Shown here piece by piece: positions 54,148 through 63,804 of a DNA stretch of 64,000 nucleotides. A program made the position numbers and the translations under genes. Origin of the DNA: Bacteroidota bacterium (GTDB taxonomy: Bacteria > Bacteroidota > Bacteroidia > Bacteroidales > VadinHA17); NCBI GenBank assembly GCA_011050615.1, contig DRFJ01000051.1, forward strand, positions 82,590 through 146,589. Direction: 5' to 3'. Each line of letters opens with the position of its first letter. The first letter of the stretch is position 1. The notes beneath the pieces are model-generated. The model ran no database searches and was not told the origin of the DNA. It saw nothing but the letters and a program-made list of their open reading frames with translations.

Positions 54148-54701
<554 letters not shown>

Positions 54702-54830
54702 TTAATGTTGAAAACTTGTTTGAATATAGCGAGGTTTTCTCTTGCTTATGATACTGAAATTACAGATATTCAGTGTATTAAGCAAAAGAGATTCGGATAT
54801 TTCAGTTATCACATCAAACAAGGTTCAAAA

Positions 54831-55313
54831 ATGAGAAAGAGATTCGAACAACAATTGACACTTGGCACCATTCCAATCCGAGAAATGAAAATTACGACAA
54901 AGAAAAGGAGTGGATCGCTCCCGGGTTTATGCGCGGCATTGCAGGAAATTTTTATCACCCCTGAGTGGAACGAAAGAGTGTTTGGGATACTGGAAGCAAA
55001 GATCATGGCAGGCAAGATACGAACAGGTCGTCCGGGTATGAATCTGTGGCAGATCTTTGTTTTATCCCAGGTACGGTTGTGCCAGAATATCAGCTATGAT
55101 GAGCTTCATGACCTGGCAAACCACCATACCCTGATCCGCCAGATAATGGGTGTTGAACGGGAGTTTGGTTATGAGCGACATGAATTTGAATACCAAAACA
55201 TCGTCGACAATGTATCGCTTCTTGATGACGAGACTGTACGGGAGTTGAACCGGGTTATTGTTGAGTTCGGGTATAAGGTGTTTAAAAAAAAGAGGCGGAA
55301 GCATTACGCTTAA
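54831..55313 (+). CDS. IS transposase, N-terminal frame (orfA)
   Basis: 160 codons from ATG 54831 (MRKRFEQQLTLGTIPI), the likely native start; the longer frame from 54687 runs into the terminal region. It contains the N-terminal transposase part (GRPGMNLWQIFVLSQVRL, YDELHDLANHH) and stops at TAA 55311-55313, 19 bp after an A_AAA_AAG heptamer at 55286-55292. A -1 shift there continues into the downstream frame and gives a 487-residue protein with the sequence VFKKK-EAEALRLKTDSF, which restores the family pattern. Confidence 0.85.
   Translation: MRKRFEQQLTLGTIPIREMKITTKKRSGSLPGLCAALQEIFITPEWNERVFGILEAKIMAGKIRTGRPGMNLWQIFVLSQVRLCQNISYDELHDLANHHTLIRQIMGVEREFGYERHEFEYQNIVDNVSLLDDETVRELNRVIVEFGYKVFKKKRRKHYA
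55286..55292 (+). other. A_AAA_AAG slippery heptamer, candidate programmed -1 frameshift site
   Basis: Codons in the upstream frame read AAA AAG; a -1 slip resumes at GAG (55292). The -1 frame has a TAA at 55283-55285, so only slipping inside this A-run joins the two frames. The same heptamer is used by E. coli dnaX. A one-base loss in the run is the alternative. Confidence 0.6.
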
Positions 55314-56293
55314 AGACAGATAGTTTTGCGGTAGAGAGCAATGTACATTTTCCCACAGGTTACAACCTGTTATGGGACAGTGCCCGCAAATCCCTGGACA
55401 TGGTAGCTAAGTTTCTGAAGAAATATCCTGAGGTTCAGGGCTGGAGGAAGATGCGAGACTGGTACCGGCAACTAAAAAACTCGATGAGGGCCGTTGGCAA
55501 AGCCTTCTCGTCGGGAGGTAAAGGTAAGGAGCAACGGGTAAAACAGGCCGTACGCTATTACTTGTCAAAAGCACGGGCACTACAGAATAAACTTGAAAGA
55601 TCAGAAGAAGACCTTCCGACAGGAGATATCATGGATGTGTTGATCCATCTTGAGATGGATCGGTATATGGAGCTATTGGACAAACATATTGATTTACTTG
55701 AGCGCAGGGTGTTAAAAGGAGAGGTAATCCCTCACGATGAAAAAGTGTTTTCCATTTTCGAAGGATATACCGAATGGATCAAAAAGGGGAAACTGCATCC
55801 CAATGTTGAGCTTGGGAAGAAGCTGTCCATTACTACAGATCAGTACAACCTGATTGTGGACTACCGGATCATGGAAAATCAATCCGATGTTGAGATGGTA
55901 AAGCCAATCGCAGAAGAGTTGATCTCCAGATACAATATCAGAAGCTGGAGTTTTGATAAAGTCTTCTGGAATAAGGAAAACAAGGCCTTGTTGGAAGGAC
56001 ATGTCGAGAAAGTAGTCATGCCCAAGAAAGGGAAGTGCAACAAGCTGGAGCAGGCCGAGGAGGATCATCGGAATTTTAAACTGTTGAGAAACAAACACAG
56101 TGCAGTAGAATCAAACATCAATGAATTGGAGTGCAGGGGACTGGACCGGTGTCCGGACCGGGGTTATATGCATTTTAAAAGATATATCGGGCTGTCAGTC
56201 GCAGCATATAACCTGCGGAGAATTGGACAGGAGTTGATTGAGATCCGGCGAAAACAGGATCTGGCTGAAAGAGAGTTTAGAGTAGCGGCCTAA
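55292..56293 (+). CDS. IS transposase, C-terminal frame with DDE catalytic residues (orfB)
   Basis: Read after a -1 frame change from orfA. It holds the presumed catalytic residues: Asp in LKTDSFAVESNVHFP, Asp within IMENQSDVEMVKP, and Glu in SAVESNINELECRG, followed by YMHFKRYIGLSVAAYNLRRIG. A coiled region lies between. An internal ATG at 55400 exists but would miss the first catalytic Asp. Whether the full transposase is made depends on frameshifting at 55286-55292. Confidence 0.85.
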   Translation, partial: EAEALRLKTDSFAVESNVHFPTGYNLLWDSARKSLDMVAKFLKKYPEVQGWRKMRDWYRQLKNSMRAVGKAFSSGGKGKEQRVKQAVRYYLSKARALQNKLERSEEDLPTGDIMDVLIHLEMDRYMELLDKHIDLLERRVLKGEVIPHDEKVFSIFEGYTEWIKKGKLHPNVELGKKLSITTDQYNLIVDYRIMENQSDVEMVKPIAEELISRYNIRSWSFDKVFWNKENKALLEGHVEKVVMPKKGKCNKLEQAEEDHRNFKLLRNKHSAVESNINELECRGLDRCPDRGYMHFKRYIGLSVAAYNLRRIGQELIEIRRKQDLAEREFRVAA

Positions 56294-56479
56294 AAGTCAC
56301 CTGAAAAATATAAACAGATATCTTCCAACAGGGGAATGGTACGCCCTGAAGGAGAAAATATGAACATATTTGATAATGCTGGGATGGAATGAACCGGAAT
56401 CCGGGATAATAATCCTGATTCTTAATTCATCCTAACCTTAGAGAATGAGAACTTTTTATGAAAAATCAGGAAAACGAGA

Positions 56480-56497
56480 GTTTTCTTTCAGACACTA
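56480..56497 (-). repeat. Right terminal inverted repeat of the IS
   Basis: 18 bp, reverse complement of 54659-54676; followed by GTTATAAG. Confidence 0.92.
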
Positions 56498-56604
56498 GTT
56501 ATAAGTATTATTATCCTGCAGGGCATGCAATAAACCCAGCATATTGTTATGGTAGGGTCAGAACTTTTTCAGGATTTCAGCTCTTTCCATAAGAGAAAAT
56601 TATA

Positions 56605-59286
56605 TCATAACTCTGTTTTTTCGACATTCACAGCGCACACTTTGGTTTCGGGTATTTTTGATACCGGGTCGACGGCACATATTGTAAGCTCATTTGTTGG
56701 TGTTTCGGGAAAATGGAAGGTTAATGAAGCCACTCCTTCCGGACAACTCCGGTTGATATTAACCTTTACCTTAAGCTTCCCCCTCCTTGATTTAACAGAT
56801 ACCATCTCGCCTTCATTAACGCCCATCTTCCTGGCATCTTCAGGGTTTATGCGTAAATATTCCGTGCCCTCAATATCTTTCAGTCCTCTTACCCTGCCTG
56901 TCATGGTGCTTGTATGATAATGATACAGGCTGCGGTCGGTAGTCAGCAGCAGTGGGAACTCGGTGTCCGGCAGTTCAACAGATGCTTTGTATAAAAGCGG
57001 GAATAACCTGCCTTTACCTGTGCTTCCTGCAAATTTTTCCCGATGAAGATATTTTGTCCCCGGGTGTTTTCTGTCGGGGCATGGCCATTGCAAACCTTCC
57101 TTTTCTATCCTGTCATATGTAATCCCCGCATAGCTCGGGGTAAGTGAATTAATTTCTCGGACAATATCATCCACACTCTCAAAGTCAAATCCCTCGGCCC
57201 CCATTCTCCTCGCGATCTCGCATGTGATACGCCAGTCTTCCATTGCCTCTCCCGGGGGGTTAACAGCTTTGCGAACCCTCTGTACCCTTCGTTCGGTATT
57301 CGTAAAAGTACCATCCTTTTCAGCAAAGGAGCATGCCGGCAGCACAATATCTGCATACTGTGCAGTTTCAGTAAGGAAAATATCCTGCACAACAAAGAAA
57401 TCAAGTTTCTCCAGGGCTTTCTTCACATGATTGGCATCAGCCTCACTAAGCACCGGGTTCTCACCCACCTGGTACAGGGTTTTAATATTCCCCTTTCCTA
57501 TTTCAGTAAAATACTCGGTATGGGTAAGGCCTTCCTGCCTGTCAAGCCTGGCAGACCAGGCTTTTTCAAATTTTTCAATCTTATCCGGGTCAGTAACACT
57601 CTGGTAACCCGGGAATACATTGGGCAGGCCGCCCATATCACAGGCACCCTGAACATTATTCTGCCCTCTCAGGGGGTTCACTCCGGATGACTCCTTACCA
57701 ACATTCCCTGTAAGTAAGGCTATATTACTTACTGCCAGAACATTGTCGGTGCCATGACTGTGCTGGGTTATTCCCATGGCATATATTAGAGACGATGGGG
57801 TATTTGTGGCATAGAGCCTTGCAGCCTGACGTATCTTCTCAGTGTCCACTCCGGTGATGCGTGAAACATTCTCAAGATCATAGTCTCCCAGGCAGTTGAG
57901 TAATTCATCAAAACCCTCACACCTGTCCTCCAGGAATTTTTTATCTTCCAGTCCTTCATCCGCAATAACCTTCATCATCCCCATCAGCAGCACAACATCG
58001 GTCCCCGGGTAGTGTTGAATAAATATATCGGCAAAACGACACAGGTCAATCTCCTTGGGATTGGCGACTATTATTTTTGCCCCTTTTCTTTTTGCTTCCT
58101 TTACATGTAAGCCGATTATGGGATGGGCAACCGTGGTGTTTGATCCTATTGAAAAAATGGTTTTTGCCGATGTAAACTCATCAATGGAGTTGGTCATGGC
58201 ACCTGATCCGAAGCTCTGCACCAGTCCTGATACAGTAGGTGCGTGACACAACCTGGCACAATGATCAATATTATTGGTGCCCATAACAGCACGTGTAAAC
58301 TTTTGAATAATGTAATTATCCTCATTTGTTGCTTTAGCTGAAGAGAGTGCTGCAAACTTTCTCCCCTGGTTCTTTGAGAATTTATCAGCAATAATATCCA
58401 GGGCTTCATCCCATGATATTTCTTTAAATGAACTATTACTCTTTATAAGAGGCGACGTCAGTCTCTCAGGGTGGTCGACAAATGAATACCCGAAGCGTCC
58501 TTTAACGCATAGTCTGCCTTTGTTTACTATACTCTCCCTGTCACCCCTTACGCTTACGATCTTGTTATCACGGACTCCAAGATAGATATTACAACCTACA
58601 CCGCAGTAGGCACAAACCGTTTTCACCTCGCGTGCAGGAATCACGGTCTCTTTTACATATAATGCACCAACGGGGCATCTAACCACACATTCGCCGCATG
58701 ATTCACAGACCGATTCTTTGATAGGTTTGTCACCAAAGGTACTCACCACGGTAGCAAAACCTCTGAAACTGTAATCAAGGGCATTCACACCTGCAACTTC
58801 ATCACAGGTCCTTATGCAGATACCGCATGTAATACACTTGTTATGATCAAGGTTAAAGAAGGGATTGGAATCATCTATTTTAAGCAGCGGTCTTGTTCTT
58901 CTCAGCTTATTGAGTCTTTCCTCGTTAACCCCTATATATGCTGTTACTTCCTGTAGCTGGCAGTTATTATTACTTGAACAGCTTGTACAATCCTGTGTAT
59001 GGTTGGCATGTATCAGTTCGAGTGTTACCCTCCTTATCTCAGCAATCTCCTGGCTGTCTGTCCTTATTCTCATGCCATCCTCAACCCGGGTCATGCATGA
59101 AATATGCTGCCCTCTTCTTCCTTCAATCTCAACGATGCAAAGCCTGCAGTTGCCTGACGGGCTTATATCAGGATGGTAACAAAGAGTTGGTATATATATT
59201 CCATTAGCCCTGGCCAGTTCAAGGATTGTTACTCCTTCTGGTGTTTCAATTCTAATATCATCAATATAACAGCTTATTTTTTTCAT
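56605..59286 (-). CDS. fdhA: NAD(P)-linked formate dehydrogenase catalytic subunit (NuoG-like N-terminus, Mo/W-bis-MGD)
   Basis: 893 aa. N-terminal 2Fe-2S domain (Cys36, 47, 50, 64), His/Cys [4Fe-4S] site (HANHTQDCTSCSSNNNC, about 93-109), two ferredoxin clusters (CITCGICIRTC at 151-161; CESCGECVVRCP at 194-205), then the molybdopterin oxidoreductase with its own [4Fe-4S] motif CAYCGVGC (225-232). The active-site residue is Cys347 in HCARLCHAP, where selenocysteine enzymes have Sec. Reaction: formate to CO2 or the reverse. It overlaps the NuoF-GltD fusion gene by 4 bp and is last in the operon. A related non-formate oxidoreductase is not fully excluded, but fhs and mobA nearby support formate. 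Confidence 0.9.
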   Translation of the reverse strand: MKKISCYIDDIRIETPEGVTILELARANGIYIPTLCYHPDISPSGNCRLCIVEIEGRRGQHISCMTRVEDGMRIRTDSQEIAEIRRVTLELIHANHTQDCTSCSSNNNCQLQEVTAYIGVNEERLNKLRRTRPLLKIDDSNPFFNLDHNKCITCGICIRTCDEVAGVNALDYSFRGFATVVSTFGDKPIKESVCESCGECVVRCPVGALYVKETVIPAREVKTVCAYCGVGCNIYLGVRDNKIVSVRGDRESIVNKGRLCVKGRFGYSFVDHPERLTSPLIKSNSSFKEISWDEALDIIADKFSKNQGRKFAALSSAKATNEDNYIIQKFTRAVMGTNNIDHCARLCHAPTVSGLVQSFGSGAMTNSIDEFTSAKTIFSIGSNTTVAHPIIGLHVKEAKRKGAKIIVANPKEIDLCRFADIFIQHYPGTDVVLLMGMMKVIADEGLEDKKFLEDRCEGFDELLNCLGDYDLENVSRITGVDTEKIRQAARLYATNTPSSLIYAMGITQHSHGTDNVLAVSNIALLTGNVGKESSGVNPLRGQNNVQGACDMGGLPNVFPGYQSVTDPDKIEKFEKAWSARLDRQEGLTHTEYFTEIGKGNIKTLYQVGENPVLSEADANHVKKALEKLDFFVVQDIFLTETAQYADIVLPACSFAEKDGTFTNTERRVQRVRKAVNPPGEAMEDWRITCEIARRMGAEGFDFESVDDIVREINSLTPSYAGITYDRIEKEGLQWPCPDRKHPGTKYLHREKFAGSTGKGRLFPLLYKASVELPDTEFPLLLTTDRSLYHYHTSTMTGRVRGLKDIEGTEYLRINPEDARKMGVNEGEMVSVKSRRGKLKVKVNINRSCPEGVASLTFHFPETPTNELTICAVDPVSKIPETKVCAVNVEKTEL

Positions 59287-62200
59287 AGCCCGATATTATT
59301 TAAGGCAGCTATTGCATCTTCTGTTTCCAGGTCACACCTGAGGCACCGGTATGACTCTTTAATCGCAGTTTTCTCATCAAGCACCTTATCAACTTCACTG
59401 AAATTGCTACTTCTTTCACTGACTCCTATCCTTGGAACCGCCGGCCTGTATAGCTCAGCTATTATCTCCGGATCCAGCTCAAGTGGTTTGACATATACAG
59501 ATGGCCTTGTTGGTGCATATTCAGGTTTAACATTTTCACCTCGAAGGAATTTGTCAATCATTTCTGCAGCCACCTTTCCTCCACCCATGGCTTTTATTAT
59601 GGTATCAGGTCCTGTTACTGCATCACCCACGGCAAACACACCATGTATGCTGGTAGCGAACGATTCAGGGTCGGTTTTAATAGAATTATTCTTATTTATT
59701 TCCAGGTTCTGATTACCGTTTATAAAGTCAAGTCCAGGATCTTCTCCTATGGCCACTATCACTGAAGACAGTTGAAGGTCGAATTCTGAACCTTCGACCG
59801 GCACAGGCCTCCTCCTTCCACTGCTGTCATATTCGCCCGGTGTCATTTTAATGCATGTCAGCCCCCTTACCTTATTATCCTTATCCGTAAGGACTTTAAC
59901 CGGTGTGGTAAGATACATAATTTCCACACCTTCTTCCAGGCCCGCTTCTATTTCTTCAGGAAAAGCAGGTATTTCCGTTTCAGTGCGTCGATAAATAATT
60001 ATGACCTTCTTGCATCCCTGCAGTCGTACTGCTGAGCGTGCTGCGTCAATTGCCGCATTACCTCCTCCGATAACACCAACAACCTCTCCTATTCGGGTAT
60101 CTTCCTTCATTTTAACTTTCTTCAGAAATGACAGAGCATCTGTTATCCCATCTGCTGATTCATTTTCTATACCCAGATTTTTTGATTTATGTGCCCCGGT
60201 AGCTATCAGCAGGGCATCATGTTTTTCCCTTAAGGCATCAAAAAAGATATCCTTACCTACCCTTGTATTTGTATTTATTTTCACTCCCGCAGTCATAATA
60301 TTCCTGATATCGAGGTTCAATATGTCAAGCGGCAGGCGATATTCAGGTATTGCGGTTGCCAGGGCTCCTCCCGGGATTAATTCAGCTTCATATATGGTAA
60401 CATCATAGCCTTTCTTCACAAGGTTATATCCTGCCATCAATCCTCCCGGACCCGCTCCTATGATTCCCACACTTTCCCTGAAAATTTCAAATTTTTCCTG
60501 CGTGGGATAAAGCCCCTGTTCAATTGCCCAGTCAGTGGCAAATCTTTTAAGAGCACGTATGGCTATTGGATCACCCCAGTTACCTGTCTGGCAGAACTCT
60601 TCACAGGGATGGTGACAAACCCTGCCACACACTGACATCAATGGGTTGTCCTTTAAAATTATTTCATAGGCTTTTTTAAATTCCTTCCTTGCAATATATG
60701 TTATATATGCAGGCACTTCTGTACCAATAGGACAGGTATGCTGACAGGGGGAAGATACAAGTTCAGTGCATACTGAGGCACGGCATCTTTTCTGAAGTAT
60801 ATGTTCTTCGTATTCATGCCTGAAGTATTTTATGGTTGTTATCACCGGGTTGGGGGCTGTCTGACCCAATCCGCATAATGATCCTTTCTTAACGCCTTCA
60901 GCCAGTTCCAGCAGAAGGTCTATATCCTCTAATTTACCTTTGCCTTTAACTATATCATCAAGGATATCCAGCATCTGGCGTGTGCCCAACCTGCAGGGAG
61001 CGCATTTACCGCATGATTCCTTATTGGCAAATTCAAGGAAATACTTGGCAAAATCAACCATGCATGTACTTTCGTCCATCACTACAATACCTCCGGAGCC
61101 CATAATGGTCCCCACTTTCGCCAGTTCATCATAATCCACAGGTACATCAATAAGGCTTTCAGGTATACACCCTCCCGAGGGCCCCCCGGTTTGTACTGCT
61201 TTGAACTTCCTGTTCCCGGGGATACCTCCTCCTGTTTCAAAGACCATTTCTCGTATTGTGGTTCCCAGAGGAACCTCTATCAATCCCGTATGATTTACTT
61301 TACCCACAAGGGCAAAGGTTTTGCTGCCTTTACTGTTTTCAGTCCCTATCTCAGAATACCATTCGTGGCCATTCCTGAGGATAATAGCTACAGAAGCCAA
61401 TGTCTCAACATTATTTATCACCGTTGGCTTCCCCCAGAGCCCTGATACTGCAGGATAGGGAGGTCTCGGTACAGGCATGCCCCTTTTCCCTTCTATTGAA
61501 GCTATCAGTGCTGTTTCTTCACCGCATACAAAAGCTCCTGCTCCCTCCTTTATCTTTATGTTGAAGGAGAAATTTGAATTAAGGATCCTTTTCCCCAAAA
61601 ACCCTTTCTCCTCAGCCTGACTTATAGCCAGCCGTAAACGCTCAAGAGCAAGCGGGTACTCGGCCCGGCAATATATATAAGCTTCATTCGCACCAATGGC
61701 ATAGCCTGCTATTATCATCCCTTCAATCAGTGAGTGCGGGTCACCTTCTAGGAGAGAGCGGTTCATAAAAGCCCCGGGGTCACCCTCATCAGCATTACAT
61801 ATGAGGTATTTCCTGTCAGCTTCCTGCTCATAGCAGAAAGTCCATTTTTTCCACGTGGGGAAACCAGCCCCGCCTCTGCCTCTGAGGCCTGATTTCCTTA
61901 TAATGTCGATTATCCCTGAAGGTTCCATCTGAAGGGCCTTTCTTAAACCTGAATATCCATCTTTTGCCAGGTAGTGCCCAATGTTTTCAGGGTCAATCAA
62001 ACCACAATTTGCCAGGACTCTGCGTACCTGGCCCTTCATCACCTGTGTTGAAAATAAGGAAGGGATCTTAAGATTATCACTTTCTCCTATTACCCCAAGG
62101 GCAAGGGAATCTATAATTATATTATTCCTGATATGACTCTCAATAATGTCATTAACGTCACCGGGTTGAACATTCCCATAACATACAAGTTCCTGACCGG

Positions 62201-62438
62201 GTGTTTTAACCATAACAATGGGTTCGGCATAACACATCCCTATGCATCCTACCTCCAGTAAATCTGCTTTCAATCCAGTTTCCTTTAAGCGAGAAGCAAA
62301 CTCATCCTTTACCTCAGCAGCACCCGCAGACTGGCCGCAGGTAGCCATCCCGATATATATTACAGTGGCATTTTCGCTGGATAGTATCTCCCATTCTTTC
62401 AGAGATACTTCATGTAAGCTATCAAAACTGGTTTTCAT
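59283..62438 (-). CDS. NuoF-like NADH:acceptor subunit fused to a GltD/NfnB-type FAD oxidoreductase
   Basis: 1051 aa. Residues about 20-105: thioredoxin-like ferredoxin domain (MATCGQSAG, VGCIGMCYAEP). About 125-545: NuoF/HydB with FMN and NAD motifs (LRGRGGAGFPTWKKW, ICNADEGDPGAFMNR), and the [4Fe-4S] site ESCGKCAPCRLGT (Cys476, 479, 482) with Cys522. About 550-1040: GltD/NfnB module with cysteine clusters (CRASVC, CQHTCPIG, CGRVCHHPCEEFC), FAD loop IIGAGPGGLMAG near 659 and a second dinucleotide loop VVGVIGGGNAAIDAA. It would transfer electrons between formate dehydrogenase and two pyridine nucleotide sites. Overlaps fdhA by 4 bp and follows the NuoE-like gene by 3 bp. Confidence 0.92.
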   Translation of the reverse strand: MKTSFDSLHEVSLKEWEILSSENATVIYIGMATCGQSAGAAEVKDEFASRLKETGLKADLLEVGCIGMCYAEPIVMVKTPGQELVCYGNVQPGDVNDIIESHIRNNIIIDSLALGVIGESDNLKIPSLFSTQVMKGQVRRVLANCGLIDPENIGHYLAKDGYSGLRKALQMEPSGIIDIIRKSGLRGRGGAGFPTWKKWTFCYEQEADRKYLICNADEGDPGAFMNRSLLEGDPHSLIEGMIIAGYAIGANEAYIYCRAEYPLALERLRLAISQAEEKGFLGKRILNSNFSFNIKIKEGAGAFVCGEETALIASIEGKRGMPVPRPPYPAVSGLWGKPTVINNVETLASVAIILRNGHEWYSEIGTENSKGSKTFALVGKVNHTGLIEVPLGTTIREMVFETGGGIPGNRKFKAVQTGGPSGGCIPESLIDVPVDYDELAKVGTIMGSGGIVVMDESTCMVDFAKYFLEFANKESCGKCAPCRLGTRQMLDILDDIVKGKGKLEDIDLLLELAEGVKKGSLCGLGQTAPNPVITTIKYFRHEYEEHILQKRCRASVCTELVSSPCQHTCPIGTEVPAYITYIARKEFKKAYEIILKDNPLMSVCGRVCHHPCEEFCQTGNWGDPIAIRALKRFATDWAIEQGLYPTQEKFEIFRESVGIIGAGPGGLMAGYNLVKKGYDVTIYEAELIPGGALATAIPEYRLPLDILNLDIRNIMTAGVKINTNTRVGKDIFFDALREKHDALLIATGAHKSKNLGIENESADGITDALSFLKKVKMKEDTRIGEVVGVIGGGNAAIDAARSAVRLQGCKKVIIIYRRTETEIPAFPEEIEAGLEEGVEIMYLTTPVKVLTDKDNKVRGLTCIKMTPGEYDSSGRRRPVPVEGSEFDLQLSSVIVAIGEDPGLDFINGNQNLEINKNNSIKTDPESFATSIHGVFAVGDAVTGPDTIIKAMGGGKVAAEMIDKFLRGENVKPEYAPTRPSVYVKPLELDPEIIAELYRPAVPRIGVSERSSNFSEVDKVLDEKTAIKESYRCLRCDLETEDAIAALNNIGL

Positions 62439-62441
62439 CTG

Positions 62442-62897
62442 TTATAAACCTTTATCCCTGTTAAGTATTTCCCTAACCTTGTTGGGAGTCATTTTTGCAT
62501 TAACTTTATCATTGACTACCACACATGGAGCTATTCCACAGGCCCCGATGCATGCCAGGGTGTCTATCGAATATTTAAGATCATCTGTTACTTCCCCATT
62601 TTTGATGCCCAGTAAACCTTCTATGTTCTCCAGTATTTTCCCTGAACCACGAACATGGCATGCGGTACCCCTGCAGACACAGATGTGAGTTTCCCCTACC
62701 GGTGTGAACCTGAACTGGGAATAAAATGTGGCAACTCCATATACCCTGCTCCCCGGCACTCCTGTGAAGCGGGCAATTTCTCCCATGGTTTCATCTGAAA
62801 GGTACCCATATTCACCCTGTACAGCCTGCAAAACAGGTATCAATTCTTCAGATTTACCAGTAAAAGGAGCAAATATCTCATCCAGTTGATTGTTCAT
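62442..62897 (-). CDS. NuoE-like [2Fe-2S] subunit
   Basis: 151-aa thioredoxin-fold ferredoxin of the NuoE/HylC family with the four-cysteine pattern CRGTACHVRG and CIGACGIAPCVVVND. It partners NuoF in NADH-linked hydrogenases and formate dehydrogenases. Other family stretches are VLQAVQGEYGYLSDETM and VYGVATFYSQFRF. Located 3 bp before the NuoF-GltD fusion on the same strand. Confidence 0.94.
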   Translation of the reverse strand: MNNQLDEIFAPFTGKSEELIPVLQAVQGEYGYLSDETMGEIARFTGVPGSRVYGVATFYSQFRFTPVGETHICVCRGTACHVRGSGKILENIEGLLGIKNGEVTDDLKYSIDTLACIGACGIAPCVVVNDKVNAKMTPNKVREILNRDKGL

Positions 62898-62945
62898 GTC
62901 TTTACAATTTTAGATATGCGTAAAATAATATGTCAAGATATCTGT

Positions 62946-63545
62946 CTAATAACACTTATGCAAATCTTCAGGGCTATTTATATTAAGGAAAGGATTTACA
63001 CCCATGCTTTCCCCCTCTATTACCAGGTATTTATCATCCACTAGTTTAAGAAATTTCCTTATTGAATATTTCTTCCCTGATTTTATAAAATCATCCAGCC
63101 TGGGAAGTATAGTCTTACTGTAAATAGCATGTAGTGGTTCTATAAGTCCATTATATACAGGTATTAACACCTCACATTCTATATTTTTAAAATTCCTGGC
63201 AACAGCCCTGATTGCTGAGACAGACAGACCGGGCATATCACTTGCCACCAGGAAAACAGCATCCCGGTCAGTATTGGTCAGAGCTGAATGCAATCCTCCA
63301 AGAGGACCGATATTATTATATATATCACCGGCCATCCGTATATTTTTGTAATCGCTGAACTCCCTTTCATTATTAGTAATTATGATAATTTCATCAAAAA
63401 CGGACTTAAGGACTTTAATCGTTCTTTCTATTATTGGGACACCCTCAATTACGAGTTTTGCTTTCGTCTTGCCGGAGAAGCGAGTGTTTTTCCCTCCTGC
63501 AAGGATGGCGGCGGTAAATTCATATTTAACTACTGGCTGTTCCAT
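62946..63545 (-). CDS. mobA: Molybdenum cofactor guanylyltransferase
   Basis: Attaches GMP to molybdopterin to give the MGD cofactor needed by the formate dehydrogenase. The start AAILAGGKNTRFSGKTKAKLVI is the nucleotidyltransferase GGxxxR...K motif; LGGLHSALTN, FLVASDMPGLSV (metal-binding DMP) and IPVYNGLIEPLHAIYSK follow. 199 aa is normal. It lies 48 bp upstream of the NuoE-like gene on the same strand, consistent with joint regulation of enzyme and cofactor. Confidence 0.9.
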   Translation of the reverse strand: MEQPVVKYEFTAAILAGGKNTRFSGKTKAKLVIEGVPIIERTIKVLKSVFDEIIIITNNEREFSDYKNIRMAGDIYNNIGPLGGLHSALTNTDRDAVFLVASDMPGLSVSAIRAVARNFKNIECEVLIPVYNGLIEPLHAIYSKTILPRLDDFIKSGKKYSIRKFLKLVDDKYLVIEGESMGVNPFLNINSPEDLHKCY

Positions 63546-63680
63546 TGAATGAAGATAGGATGAAATAAAGGCTTAATATACAAAAAATGGAATAATGTAA
63601 CCGAGCCCCGAGAAATCGGAACGAGCTCGACGAACCCTGAATCTTCGCGGTGAGTTAAACTGATCAAACGAGATAGAAAT

Positions 63681-63715
63681 AAAAAAGACCAGAGATGTTG
63701 AAACCTTTGGTCTTT
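63681..63715 (-). terminator. Terminator downstream of formate-tetrahydrofolate ligase
   Basis: AAAGACCA (63684-63691) pairs with TGGTCTTT (63708-63715), 16-nt loop. On the minus strand the stem ends in TTTTTT, consistent with ending the fhs transcript before mobA. The loop is longer than usual. Confidence 0.6.
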
Positions 63716-63804
63716 AGTCGTTTGCCGGCAATAATTCTACTGACATCCCCTGTCCCAACACTCTCCATGATCGGTCGGGAAACCCCCTTCAAAGGGGGAT
63801 CCAA

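Noticed and set aside
63546..63804. Possible tRNA or small RNA between mobA and fhs
   Set aside because: No cloverleaf or CCA-type end was found; only a terminator-like hairpin and a short CCCCCTT/AAGGGGG stem without a T-run.
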